A stretch of 6,377 nt of DNA from Gemmatimonadota bacterium (GCA_028287205.1 JAQBQC010000496.1:1-6377), one strand, 5' to 3'. Shown: positions 1-5,764, counted from the stretch's first letter. Numbers and translations: made by a program. Notes: a model not told the origin generated them from the letters alone.

Positions 1-465
1 ACGCCCATTCTCTTTCAGGCGCTGCGCCAGCCGCGCGCGCTGCGATCGGTGCTGCTCGTGCAGCGAGAGGTGGCGGCGCGAATGGCCGCGGAGCCCGGCG
101 CCGACGACTACGGCGCGCTGTCGGTGAACGTGCAGGCGGTTGCCGATGTGGAGATGCTGTTTCGCATTCCGGCCGGCGCGTTCAATCCGCCACCTCGCGT
201 GGACAGCGCGGTCGTGCGCGTGACGCCGCGCGCGGAGCCGGTGGTCGCGGCAGGGGAGGAGGAGCGCTTCCGAACGTTCGTCCAGGCGGCGTTCGCGCTG
301 CGGCGCAAGCAGATGCGCCGCGTGGTGCGCACGGTTGCGGAACGGAGCGCCGAGGATGCGGAGCGTGCGCTCGCGGCGAGCGGCATCGATCCCGATGCAC
401 GACCCGAAACGCTCAGCGCTGCGCAGTTCTACGCGCTGGGACGCGCGCTCGCACTGTGGAGCTGA
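1..465 (+). CDS. rsmA: 16S rRNA (adenine1518/1519-N6)-dimethyltransferase RsmA/KsgA, 3' part
   Basis: RsmA uses S-adenosylmethionine to dimethylate two adjacent adenines in the 3' terminal hairpin of 16S rRNA during small-subunit maturation. The frame is open from the first base, and 154 codons are visible before the TGA at 463-465. The fragment opens with TPILF, the residues that follow the catalytic NxPY motif in this family, so the SAM-binding N-terminal half lies upstream of the window. It continues with VQREVAARM (visible residues 20-28), DYGALSVNVQ (36-45) and FNPPPRVDSAV (61-71), all typical of KsgA/RsmA. The last ~65 residues form the small helical C-terminal domain, with the usual RRK near residue 101 and an Arg-rich stretch after it. 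The end looks intact. The gene faces rex, with 3 nt between the two stop codons and no intrinsic terminator in the gap. Confidence 0.93.
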   Translation, partial: TPILFQALRQPRALRSVLLVQREVAARMAAEPGADDYGALSVNVQAVADVEMLFRIPAGAFNPPPRVDSAVVRVTPRAEPVVAAGEEERFRTFVQAAFALRRKQMRRVVRTVAERSAEDAERALAASGIDPDARPETLSAAQFYALGRALALWS

Positions 466-468
466 GCG

Positions 469-1098
469 CTACTCGCGATTCGACAGTGCGTAGGACAGTC
501 GCTCGAGCTCCATCGCCATGTTCACGGTATTCAGCGTGACGTCCGACGGCACGTGCAGCTGAATCGGGGCGAAGCTCATGATTCCCGTGATTCCCGCGGC
601 AACCACCTGATCGACCACCCGCTGCGCAGCGGGTGCGGGCACTGCGATCACCGCGATGTCGACTGGCTGCTCGCGATTGTCGTCGGCGAGCGCGTCCACC
701 GAGCGCACGTAGAGGTCGTACATCTCGCGGCCGATCTTCGCCGAGTCGGAGTCGTACAGTCCCACCACGCGAAAGCCTCGCTGACGAAATCCCTCGTACT
801 GGGCGAGTGCCGCGCCGATCTTCCCGACGCCGATGATGACGACGCGCCAATCGCGCTCGAGCCCGAGAATGCGACGCATGCGCTGCGTGAGCTCGCCCAC
901 CTGGTAGCCCAGCCCTCGTTTTCCGAATGAGCCGAAAAAGGAGAGGTCCTTTCGCACCTGCGCTGAGGTCGTGCCGCCTCGCGCTGCCAGCTCTTCACTG
1001 GATACGGTCGTGAGCCCCGCATTCTCGAATTCCTCGAGAAACCGCAGGTAGAGCGAAAGGCGTCGAACGGTTGAATCGGCGATCCGCTTCAAGGGCAT
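469..1098 (-). CDS. rex: Redox-sensing transcriptional repressor Rex
   Basis: Rex is a dimeric repressor that senses the NADH/NAD+ ratio; NADH binding releases it from DNA, derepressing fermentative and respiratory genes. The predicted protein has 209 residues, normal for the family (about 205-215). Residues 1-80 form the winged-helix domain, with RRLSLYLRFLEE (12-23), SSEELA (33-38) and SAQVRKDLSFFGSFGKRG (45-62). Residues 85-180 are a Rossmann domain with GVGKIG (90-95) and an acidic end to the second strand at YDSD (115-118). The C-terminal helix MAMELERLSYAL (194-205) matches the domain-swapped dimer helix. I chose the ATG at 1096-1098 over the longer frame start at 1167, because the longer form would translate through the Rex operator and its extra 23 residues do not resemble Rex. 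No good Shine-Dalgarno sequence precedes this ATG. Probably autoregulated. Confidence 0.94.
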   Translation of the reverse strand: MPLKRIADSTVRRLSLYLRFLEEFENAGLTTVSSEELAARGGTTSAQVRKDLSFFGSFGKRGLGYQVGELTQRMRRILGLERDWRVVIIGVGKIGAALAQYEGFRQRGFRVVGLYDSDSAKIGREMYDLYVRSVDALADDNREQPVDIAVIAVPAPAAQRVVDQVVAAGITGIMSFAPIQLHVPSDVTLNTVNMAMELERLSYALSNRE

Positions 1099-1105
1099 TG
1101 GGGGC

Positions 1106-1123
1106 TTGTGAATTCGTTCACAA
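1106..1123. promoter_or_regulatory. Rex operator (ROP box)
   Basis: TTGTGAATTCGTTCACAA matches the classic Rex site TTGTGAA-N4-TTCACAA exactly. The symmetry extends one base each side (1105-1124, CTTGTGAA/TTCACAAG). It lies 7 nt upstream of the rex start codon and overlaps the proposed rex -10 box and transcription start, so bound Rex should block rex transcription. It is 76 nt from the divergent arcA start, so an effect on that operon is possible but unproven. Confidence 0.93.
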
Positions 1124-1150
1124 GATAGGACAGCGTATTCCCACAGTCCA
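1122..1150 (-). promoter_or_regulatory. Candidate rex promoter
   Basis: Read on the minus strand, TGGACT (1150-1145) and TATCTT (1127-1122) are separated by 17 nt and resemble sigma70-type -35 and -10 boxes, each with about four of six consensus bases. The -10 runs into the Rex operator, and transcription would start inside the operator, leaving a short leader of roughly 15-20 nt. The boxes are imperfect, so the call rests mainly on their spacing and the operator position. Confidence 0.5.
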
Positions 1151-1152
1151 GT

Positions 1153-1182
1153 TGAGCGCTGGCTCACCCCGCGCTTTCGCGG
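1153..1182. other. Dyads in the rex-arcA divergent region
   Basis: Two short inverted repeats lie between the rex promoter and the arcA start: TGAGC-N4-GCTCA (1153-1166) and CCGCG-CTTT-CGCGG (1169-1182). Neither is followed by a T tract, so they are not terminators in the plus direction. The first could be a protein-binding site for arcA control; the second could form a small hairpin. No convincing plus-strand -35/-10 pair was found here, and arcA has no clear Shine-Dalgarno sequence. Confidence 0.3.
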
Positions 1183-1199
1183 TTAAGTTGTGTACACTC

Positions 1200-2435
1200 A
1201 TGCCAGTACACGTTTGTTCAGAGATCGGCCGGCTGCGCTCGGTGCTCGTCCACCTGCCCGGTCCCGAGCTTCTCGCGGTGACGCCCGACACCCGCGAAGA
1301 CTTCCTGTACGACGACATCATCGATCTCGAGAACGCCCAGAAGGAGCATCGCAGGCTGGTCGCGATTCTCGAGCGCTTCACGACGGTGCTCTCCGTGCGC
1401 GATCTCCTGGCCGATGTCGTCTCGATCCCCGAGGCGCGCGACCTTCTCGTGCGCGAGACGCTCGACATCGTCCCCTCCGGCCCGCTCGCGACCAAGATCG
1501 AGGTGCGCAGCCCCGAAGAGCTCGTGGACATGCTTATCGAGGGCGAGGAAGAAGAGCCCGGGCCGCTCGCGCGGTCGCTGAACGAGGGCGGGTATCTGCT
1601 GCCACCGCTTCCGAATCTGTTCTTCACGCGCGATACCGCGATGGTCGTGGGCGATCACGTGATGATCGGCTCCATGCGCTACTCGGTGCGCTGGTCGGAG
1701 GAGCTGATCATGAAGCTGCTCTTCCTCCATCACCCGCTGCTCGCGAACAAGGGCATCCTCTACGATGGCGCGGCCGAGCGGAGGCACAACTACACGCTGG
1801 AAGGCGGCGATGTCCATCCGCTGCGTCACGATACCGTGATCATCGGCTTCAGCGAGCGCTCCAGTCCCGCGGCGATCGACTATCTCACTGGCCGTCTGTT
1901 CGAGGAGACGCCCATCACGAACGTCATCGTGGTCGTGATGCCGAAGGAGAACACGGCGATCCATCTCGACATGATCTTCACGCAGCTCGATCGCGATCTG
2001 TGCGCGGTGTATCCGCCGCACTTCCTCGGTCCCGAACGGCTGCCGATACTCTTTCGCAAGAAGGGGAACGATCAGATGCAGGAGATGCCGAACGTGTTCG
2101 CCGCACTCGAGCACGTGGGACTGCCGATGACGCCGGTGTTCTGCGGCGGCACGCGACGCTCGGTGCAGGAGCGCGAGCAGTGGGCGAGCGGTTGCAACTT
2201 CGTCGCGATGCGGCCGGGTGTCATCCTCTCGTATTCGCGCAACGAGGCAACGATCGCCGAGATGGGGAAGGCCGGCTTCCGCGTGGTCTCGTCGGCCGAT
2301 TTCCTCACCGGCGACGAGCGCGTGAAGGACGGCGAGCGTGCGGTCATCACCTTCGAGGGCTCCGAGCTCGTGCGCGCGGGCGGCGGGCCGCGGTGCATGA
2401 CGCTCCCCGTGCATCGCGAGGATCCGTGGGATTGA
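1200..2435 (+). CDS. arcA: Arginine deiminase
   Basis: Arginine deiminase hydrolyses L-arginine to L-citrulline and ammonia in the cytoplasm, the first step of the arginine deiminase pathway. The 411-residue protein is full length for the family (about 405-420). It opens with the characteristic VCSEIGRLRSVLVHLPG (5-21). Active-site residues of the guanidine-modifying fold are in place: Asn139 and Asp145 in PNLFFTRD, Glu201 in EGGD (201-204), His255 and Asp257 in HLD, and the nucleophile Cys399 in GGGPRCM (394-400). The usual FTRDP reads FTRDT here (142-146). I chose the ATG at 1200 because homology starts there; the frame is open further upstream to 1071, but that segment runs through the Rex operator. 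No clear Shine-Dalgarno sequence precedes it. No arcB, arcC or arcD lies in the window; the downstream partners are an exonuclease and a hydrolase. A related agmatine or peptidyl-arginine activity is less likely given the intact ADI motifs. Confidence 0.88.
   Translation: MPVHVCSEIGRLRSVLVHLPGPELLAVTPDTREDFLYDDIIDLENAQKEHRRLVAILERFTTVLSVRDLLADVVSIPEARDLLVRETLDIVPSGPLATKIEVRSPEELVDMLIEGEEEEPGPLARSLNEGGYLLPPLPNLFFTRDTAMVVGDHVMIGSMRYSVRWSEELIMKLLFLHHPLLANKGILYDGAAERRHNYTLEGGDVHPLRHDTVIIGFSERSSPAAIDYLTGRLFEETPITNVIVVVMPKENTAIHLDMIFTQLDRDLCAVYPPHFLGPERLPILFRKKGNDQMQEMPNVFAALEHVGLPMTPVFCGGTRRSVQEREQWASGCNFVAMRPGVILSYSRNEATIAEMGKAGFRVVSSADFLTGDERVKDGERAVITFEGSELVRAGGGPRCMTLPVHREDPWD
2418..2422 (+). 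promoter_or_regulatory. Ribosome binding site inside the arcA end, for the exonuclease
   Basis: GAGGA lies 9 nt before the TTG at 2432-2434, within the last codons of arcA. It supports the TTG that overlaps the arcA stop (TTGA) as the real start of the next gene, over internal GTG codons such as the one at 2489. Confidence 0.6.
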
Positions 2436-3385
2436 GCTCGCACGGAATCGCCGCGCGGCCCGCGGAGACGCGGCTGTCGGAGCGCGCGGTGGAGTTTCTG
2501 CGAGCAGGGCCGTCAGATGCGAAGGCACTGATCGAGCACGTGTGTCAGATGCCCGGCGCGCCGATCGTCGTCGCCGAACAGATGGCGCTCGCGCTGTTCG
2601 CCGCGCGCCCCGAGTTCGTGCGTGCGCACGATGGTCGATGGTCGCTCGCGCCCGAGCCGCAATCCGCAGGTGGATCCACAGCGATTGCCGCGTCGTCCAT
2701 GGTCCTCGAGTCGCCGGCCACGTACGACGCGACCTTCGAGCGCGACGAGCTCGCGTCACTCTCGTACGTCGTCGTCGATGTCGAGACCACGGGAACGAGC
2801 CCGTGGAGCGGCGACCGCATCACCGAGATCGCGGCCATCGTGGTGCGCGATGGCGTGGTCGCGGAGCGCTTCGAGACGCTCGTGAATCCCGAGCGCTCGA
2901 TCCCGCCCATGATCACGAATCTCACGCAGATCAACTGGGAGATGGTGAAGGACGCGCCGCGCTTCCGCGACATCTGCGACGACCTGGTGCGCGTGCTGTC
3001 GGGACACGTCTTCGTCGCGCACAACGTGGACTTCGATTGGCGCTTCGTTTCGTCCGAGGTGCAGCGCGCGAGCGGGCAACGGCTCTCGGGGCGGCGACTG
3101 TGCACGGTGCGTCTCGCGCGGCGCGTGCTCCCGCAGCTGCGGAGCCGCCGCCTGGACAGCGTCGCCAACTACTACGGCGTCGAGATCCTCGCGCGGCATC
3201 GCGCGGCGGGCGACGCCGTCGCGACGGCGCACGTGCTGCTTCGGCTGCTCGACGAGGCGCGCGACCGCGACTGCCGATGCTGGGATGATCTCCAGCGCCT
3301 GCTCGGCGAGAGCATGGCGAAGGGCCCGCGCACGCGCGGACAGTTGGCGATGCCGCGCCCCGTCGACAAGGACACCACGGCGTGA
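2432..3385 (+). CDS. DEDDh 3'-5' exonuclease (DnaQ/PolC epsilon fold) with N-terminal extension
   Basis: This is a 317-residue protein, if the TTG start is correct. Residues ~110-275 form an exonuclease domain of the DNA polymerase III epsilon/RNase T superfamily, which removes 3' nucleotides with two metal ions. ExoI is VVDVETTG with Asp116 and Glu118; ExoII is AHNVDFD with Asp202; ExoIII is HRAAGD with His256 and Asp261, giving a complete DEDDh set. NLTQIN (163-168) replaces the usual ITGIT-like segment. Residues 15-75 look like a small helical, possibly winged-helix, domain I cannot name; 76-105 looks like a linker. A short basic tail follows the nuclease domain. The start overlaps the arcA stop (TTGA) and the stop overlaps the next start (GTGA), so all three genes are probably co-translated. 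The in vivo substrate is unknown; the genuine replicative proofreader DnaQ is possible but the extension and context argue for an accessory nuclease. Confidence 0.85.
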   Translation: MSSHGIAARPAETRLSERAVEFLRAGPSDAKALIEHVCQMPGAPIVVAEQMALALFAARPEFVRAHDGRWSLAPEPQSAGGSTAIAASSMVLESPATYDATFERDELASLSYVVVDVETTGTSPWSGDRITEIAAIVVRDGVVAERFETLVNPERSIPPMITNLTQINWEMVKDAPRFRDICDDLVRVLSGHVFVAHNVDFDWRFVSSEVQRASGQRLSGRRLCTVRLARRVLPQLRSRRLDSVANYYGVEILARHRAAGDAVATAHVLLRLLDEARDRDCRCWDDLQRLLGESMAKGPRTRGQLAMPRPVDKDTTA

Positions 3386-4257
3386 GCGCACCGCAGCCGC
3401 TGGTCGAGTCCCGTACGGTGGGCGGTCTCAGAATCCACGCGCTGCAGGCCGGCGGACAGAAGCTCGATGGCGGCGCGATGTTCGGCGTGGTGCCCAAGCC
3501 GCTCTGGGAGCGCCGCATTCCGGCCGATGAGCGCAACCGCATCCCGCTCGGCATGCGCTGCATTCTCGTCGAGCACGATGATGGACTCGTGCTCATCGAC
3601 TGCGGAGCGGGGAACAAGGAGAACGCGCGCTTTCTCGGCATCTACGGCATCGAGAACGAGGGCGCGAACGGCCGCACGGCACTCGAGGATGCGCTCGCAA
3701 CGCTCGGCCGTGCGCCCGAGGACATCTCGATCGTGATCGACTCGCATCTGCACTTCGATCACGGCGGCGGCAACACGTATCGCGATGAGGCGGGTGTCGT
3801 GCGTCCGACGTTCCCGAACGCGCGCTACGTGGTGCAGCGCGGAGAGCTCGAGTACGCGTCGCACACCAACGAGCGGACGGCGGCGAGCTATCTGCCGCAC
3901 AACTTCGCGCCGGTCGCGGAAGCCGGGCTGTTCGATCTGGTCGAGGGCGAGCGGGAGATCGTGCCGGGGATCAGCGTGCTGCCCACCCCGGGTCACGTTC
4001 CCTTCCATCAGGGGATTCTGCTGGAGTCGAAGGGGGAGCGCGCCTTTTTCCTCGGCGATCTGGTGCCGACGGCCGCGCACCTGCCACTGCCCTGGATCAT
4101 GGGCTACGACGTCGAGCCGCTGGTGACGCTCGAGACGAAGCGGCGGACGCTGGCCCGGGCGCTGAAGGAGGAGTGGCTCCTGCTCTTCGAGCATGACGCG
4201 ACGCATGCGTGGGGGCGGCTGCAGCACGACGGGAAGGCGTACGCGCTGGCTCCCTGA
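3382..4257 (+). CDS. Metallo-beta-lactamase-fold metal-dependent hydrolase
   Basis: This 291-residue protein has a full set of metal ligands for the MBL fold: HLHFDH (His122, His124, Asp126, His127), TPGH (His205), GDL (Asp226) and FEHD (His271). These would bind a dinuclear, usually zinc, centre that hydrolyses ester, lactone, thioester or phosphoester bonds. LVLIDCGAGNK (69-79) is the family's early strand-loop. The overall pattern resembles the lactonase-like (AHL lactonase/YtnP-like) branch, but the substrate cannot be read from sequence. Residues 201-209, TPGHVPFHQ, differ from the common TPGHTPGH. No signal peptide is seen, so it should be cytoplasmic. The GTG start at 3382-3384 overlaps the exonuclease TGA (GTGA), implying translational coupling. 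It is the last gene of the operon; no terminator follows directly before the infC promoter. Confidence 0.88.
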   Translation: MSAPQPLVESRTVGGLRIHALQAGGQKLDGGAMFGVVPKPLWERRIPADERNRIPLGMRCILVEHDDGLVLIDCGAGNKENARFLGIYGIENEGANGRTALEDALATLGRAPEDISIVIDSHLHFDHGGGNTYRDEAGVVRPTFPNARYVVQRGELEYASHTNERTAASYLPHNFAPVAEAGLFDLVEGEREIVPGISVLPTPGHVPFHQGILLESKGERAFFLGDLVPTAAHLPLPWIMGYDVEPLVTLETKRRTLARALKEEWLLLFEHDATHAWGRLQHDGKAYALAP

Positions 4258-4277
4258 GCGTCGGGGAGGGCGGGAGG

Positions 4278-4305
4278 TTGACTTATAGGTCTATTCCCGT
4301 AAATT
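4278..4305 (+). promoter_or_regulatory. Candidate promoter of the infC-rpmI-rplT operon
   Basis: TTGACT (4278-4283) and TAAATT (4300-4305) with a 16-nt spacer make a fair sigma70-type promoter, with five and four of six consensus bases. It lies 20 nt after the hydrolase stop and sits in a short AT-richer patch. Transcription would start near 4312, giving an infC leader of about 180 nt. Confidence 0.6.
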
Positions 4306-4386
4306 GTGTAGTGACAATCAAGTAAGTAGAGCGAGACCTTCGCTCTCACCCTCCGGCCCTCGCGCTCACGCGCCTGGTGTGCTGCA

Positions 4387-4445
4387 GGAGTCTCAGTGTT
4401 CGATGGGCGCCCGCATGCGGGTGCTCTTCGCGCGTCGCGGACTCC
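4387..4445 (+). promoter_or_regulatory. Possible antiterminator pairing
   Basis: GGAGTC (4387-4392) is complementary to GACTCC (4440-4445), which includes the inner end of the terminator's left arm. Pairing would enclose the 4407-4424 hairpin and compete with the terminator. A G-U pair (4393 with 4439) could extend the helix to seven pairs. This is inference from complementarity alone; six base pairs can arise by chance in GC-rich DNA. Confidence 0.35.
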
Positions 4446-4469
4446 GGAGTGGTGTCCGCGATTTTTTTT
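4435..4469 (+). terminator. Intrinsic terminator / attenuator upstream of infC
   Basis: TCGCGGAC (4435-4442) and GTCCGCGA (4454-4461) form a perfect 8-bp GC-rich stem with an 11-nt loop, followed at once by eight T residues (4462-4469). It lies downstream of the proposed infC promoter and 22 nt before the infC start, so it fits an attenuator. It could also stop readthrough from the arcA operon, which lacks a terminator of its own. Confidence 0.8.
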
Positions 4470-4477
4470 GTCCTTGT

Positions 4478-4482
4478 CGGAG
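4478..4482 (+). promoter_or_regulatory. infC ribosome binding site
   Basis: CGGAG ends 9 nt before the ATT at 4492-4494. The spacing supports ATT as the infC start. In-frame TTG (4468, 4474) and ATA (4483) codons have no comparable upstream signal. Confidence 0.6.
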
Positions 4483-4491
4483 ATATCGCCC

Positions 4492-5007
4492 ATTCAGGAT
4501 AGCACCAAGCGCGTCCGCGTGAACCGCCAGATTCGCATTAGTCCACTGCGTGTGATCGCGCCAGACGGCAGCCAGCTCGGCATACTCGAGTTGGACACCG
4601 CGCTCGCTCAGGCAGAGGCACAAGGGTTGGATTTGGTGGAAGTCGCACCGCTCGCTCGGCCGCCGGTCGTCCGAATCATGGACTACGGCAAGTTCAAGTT
4701 CGAGCAGGCGAAGATGGCGCGGGTGGCGAAGAAGAAGCAGCATGTCATTCACCTCAAAGAGGTGAAGTACCGTCCGGGAATCGACGATCACGACTTCGAT
4801 ACGAAGACGCGGCACGCACGGCGATTCCTGGAAGAAGGGAACAAGGTGAAGGTGACGATGATGTTTCGCGGCCGTCAGGTCGCTCATCCGGAGCTGGGCA
4901 AGGATGTGCTCGACCGCGTGTCGGCAGATCTCTCCGACATCGGGAAGATCGAGGCGGATGCGAAGCTGGAAGGGAAAAACATGACAATGATCCTGGCGCC
5001 GAAGTAG
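4492..5007 (+). CDS. infC: Translation initiation factor IF-3, AUU start
   Basis: IF3 binds the 30S subunit, keeps the subunits apart and checks start-codon/initiator tRNA pairing. From the ATT at 4492 the protein has 171 residues, normal for IF3. The N-terminal domain shows RVNRQIRISPLRVI (9-22) and GLDLVEVAP (45-53), then RPPVVRIMDYGKFKFEQ (56-72); a Lys-rich linker follows (79-83), then the C-terminal domain with KEVKYRPGIDDHDFDTK (89-105) and RRFLEEGNKVKVTMMFRG (110-127). A non-AUG start (AUU) is well known for infC in E. coli, where IF3 represses its own mRNA by rejecting it. The alternative in-frame GTG at 4396, preceded by AGGAG, would add 32 residues and translate through the terminator stem; the extension does not look like IF3. 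First gene of infC-rpmI-rplT. Confidence 0.92.
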   Translation: MQDSTKRVRVNRQIRISPLRVIAPDGSQLGILELDTALAQAEAQGLDLVEVAPLARPPVVRIMDYGKFKFEQAKMARVAKKKQHVIHLKEVKYRPGIDDHDFDTKTRHARRFLEEGNKVKVTMMFRGRQVAHPELGKDVLDRVSADLSDIGKIEADAKLEGKNMTMILAPK

Positions 5008-5031
5008 GCTGCCATACCGAAAGGGATTTCA

Positions 5032-5229
5032 ATGCCGAAGATGAAAACGCACAAGGGCGCTGCGAAGCGCTTCAAGTTGACAGCGAGTGGCAAGGTCAAG
5101 CGCTTCAAGGCCTTCAAGAGCCACATCCTGACCAAGAAATCGTCCAAGCGGAAGCGCAATCTTCGTCGTCCCAGCGTCATCGCTACCAAGGGTGACCAGA
5201 AGCGCATGAAGCGCCTGCTGCAAGCGTAA
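5032..5229 (+). CDS. rpmI: 50S ribosomal protein L35
   Basis: L35 (bL35) is a small, very basic protein of the large ribosomal subunit. The 65-residue length is standard, and the protein starts with the signature [20 protein letters not shown] (1-20). [16 protein letters not shown] (30-45) is the usual middle segment. AAGGGA (5021-5026) lies 5 nt before the ATG and is a fair ribosome binding site. The gene follows infC by 24 nt and precedes rplT by 12 nt, the conserved operon order. Confidence 0.96.
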   Translation: MPKMKTHKGAAKRFKLTASGKVKRFKAFKSHILTKKSSKRKRNLRRPSVIATKGDQKRMKRLLQA

Positions 5230-5241
5230 GGAGACCATCAC

Positions 5242-5604
5242 ATGCCACGCGTAAAAAGCAACGTCGTTCGACTGAAGCGTAAGAAGCAGATCATGAAGGC
5301 GGCGCGCGGTGCGTTCGGCGCCCGCTCGAAGCTCTGGAAGGCCGCGAAGGAGAACGTCGAGCGCGGCTGGGTCTACGCCTATCGCGATCGCAAGAACAAG
5401 AAGCGCGAGTTCCGTCGCCTGTGGATCGTGCGCATCAACGCGGCAGCGCATCAGCACGACATGAGCTACAGCGTTTTCATGAATGGGCTCAAGAAGGCCG
5501 GCGTCGAAGTCGATCGCAAGATTCTCGCGGACCTCGCGGTGCGCGATCCCGCAGCGTTCACGATGCTGGCGGAGAAGGCGCGCGCCGCTCTCACCGCTGC
5601 CTGA
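5242..5604 (+). CDS. rplT: 50S ribosomal protein L20
   Basis: L20 (bL20) binds 23S rRNA and is needed early in large-subunit assembly; in several bacteria it also represses its own operon by binding the mRNA leader. The protein has 120 residues, close to the usual 117-120. The basic N-terminal tail contains [20 protein letters not shown] (9-28), followed by [20 protein letters not shown] (46-65) and [19 protein letters not shown] (66-84), all diagnostic. A strong ribosome binding site, AAGGAGA (5228-5234), overlaps the rpmI stop and lies 7 nt before the ATG, so translation is probably coupled to L35. Last gene of the operon, with the terminator about 70 nt downstream. Confidence 0.97.
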   Translation: MPRVKSNVVRLKRKKQIMKAARGAFGARSKLWKAAKENVERGWVYAYRDRKNKKREFRRLWIVRINAAAHQHDMSYSVFMNGLKKAGVEVDRKILADLAVRDPAAFTMLAEKARAALTAA

Positions 5605-5673
5605 ACAAGGTTGAGGCTCGACTGAACCTCTCGCGTGCGGTGAGGAGAAGCTTTAGACCTTGAAGCAGTTAAG

Positions 5674-5710
5674 ACGGCAGCGCGACGCATCGCGCTGCCG
5701 TGTTTTATTT
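5674..5710 (+). terminator. Strong intrinsic terminator after rplT
   Basis: ACGGCAGCGCGA (5674-5685) and TCGCGCTGCCGT (5690-5701) form a perfect 12-bp stem with a CGCA tetraloop, followed by GTTTTATTT. This ends the infC-rpmI-rplT transcript and separates it from pheS. A weaker imperfect hairpin (AGGTT/AACCT, 5608-5629) sits just after the rplT stop. Confidence 0.92.
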
Positions 5711-5764
5711 CCTCTCGAGTATCGTGAGCTATAGACTGGTCGCCCCACTCGAGTCTCTGCAGTT

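Larger units (their letters stand above)
4312..4491 (+). promoter_or_regulatory. Structured infC mRNA leader
   Basis: The interval between the promoter and infC has no convincing gene but several good hairpins: AGAGCGA/TCGCTCT with a 5-nt loop (4328-4346), GCGCCCG/CGGGTGC with a CATG loop and one G-U pair (4407-4424), and the terminator stem (4435-4461). The layout is that of a transcription-attenuation leader. In Bacillus this operon is controlled by an L20-binding leader; whether this RNA binds L20 cannot be told by eye. A GTG at 4396 with AGGAG five nt upstream is in frame with infC, so part of the leader might be translated. Confidence 0.55.

Noticed and set aside
1169..1182. Hairpin CCGCG/CGCGG in the rex-arcA region as a terminator
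   Set aside because: It has only five base pairs, no T tract on either strand, and lies between divergent genes where no terminator is expected.
1190..2431. Upstream extension of the exonuclease frame across arcA
   Set aside because: The frame stays open by chance through arcA; the translated segment is Arg/Ala-rich without domain features, and a TTG with a ribosome binding site at the arcA stop explains the real start.
1218..2759. Long minus-strand open frame (513 codons) opposite arcA and the exonuclease
   Set aside because: It mirrors the codon structure of the plus-strand genes in GC-rich DNA, has an Arg/His-rich composition with no recognisable domain, and overlaps two genes with intact catalytic motifs.
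3172..4227. Minus-strand open frame of 351 codons opposite the MBL hydrolase
   Set aside because: Composition is typical of a shadow frame, and the plus strand carries the complete metal-ligand set of a known fold.
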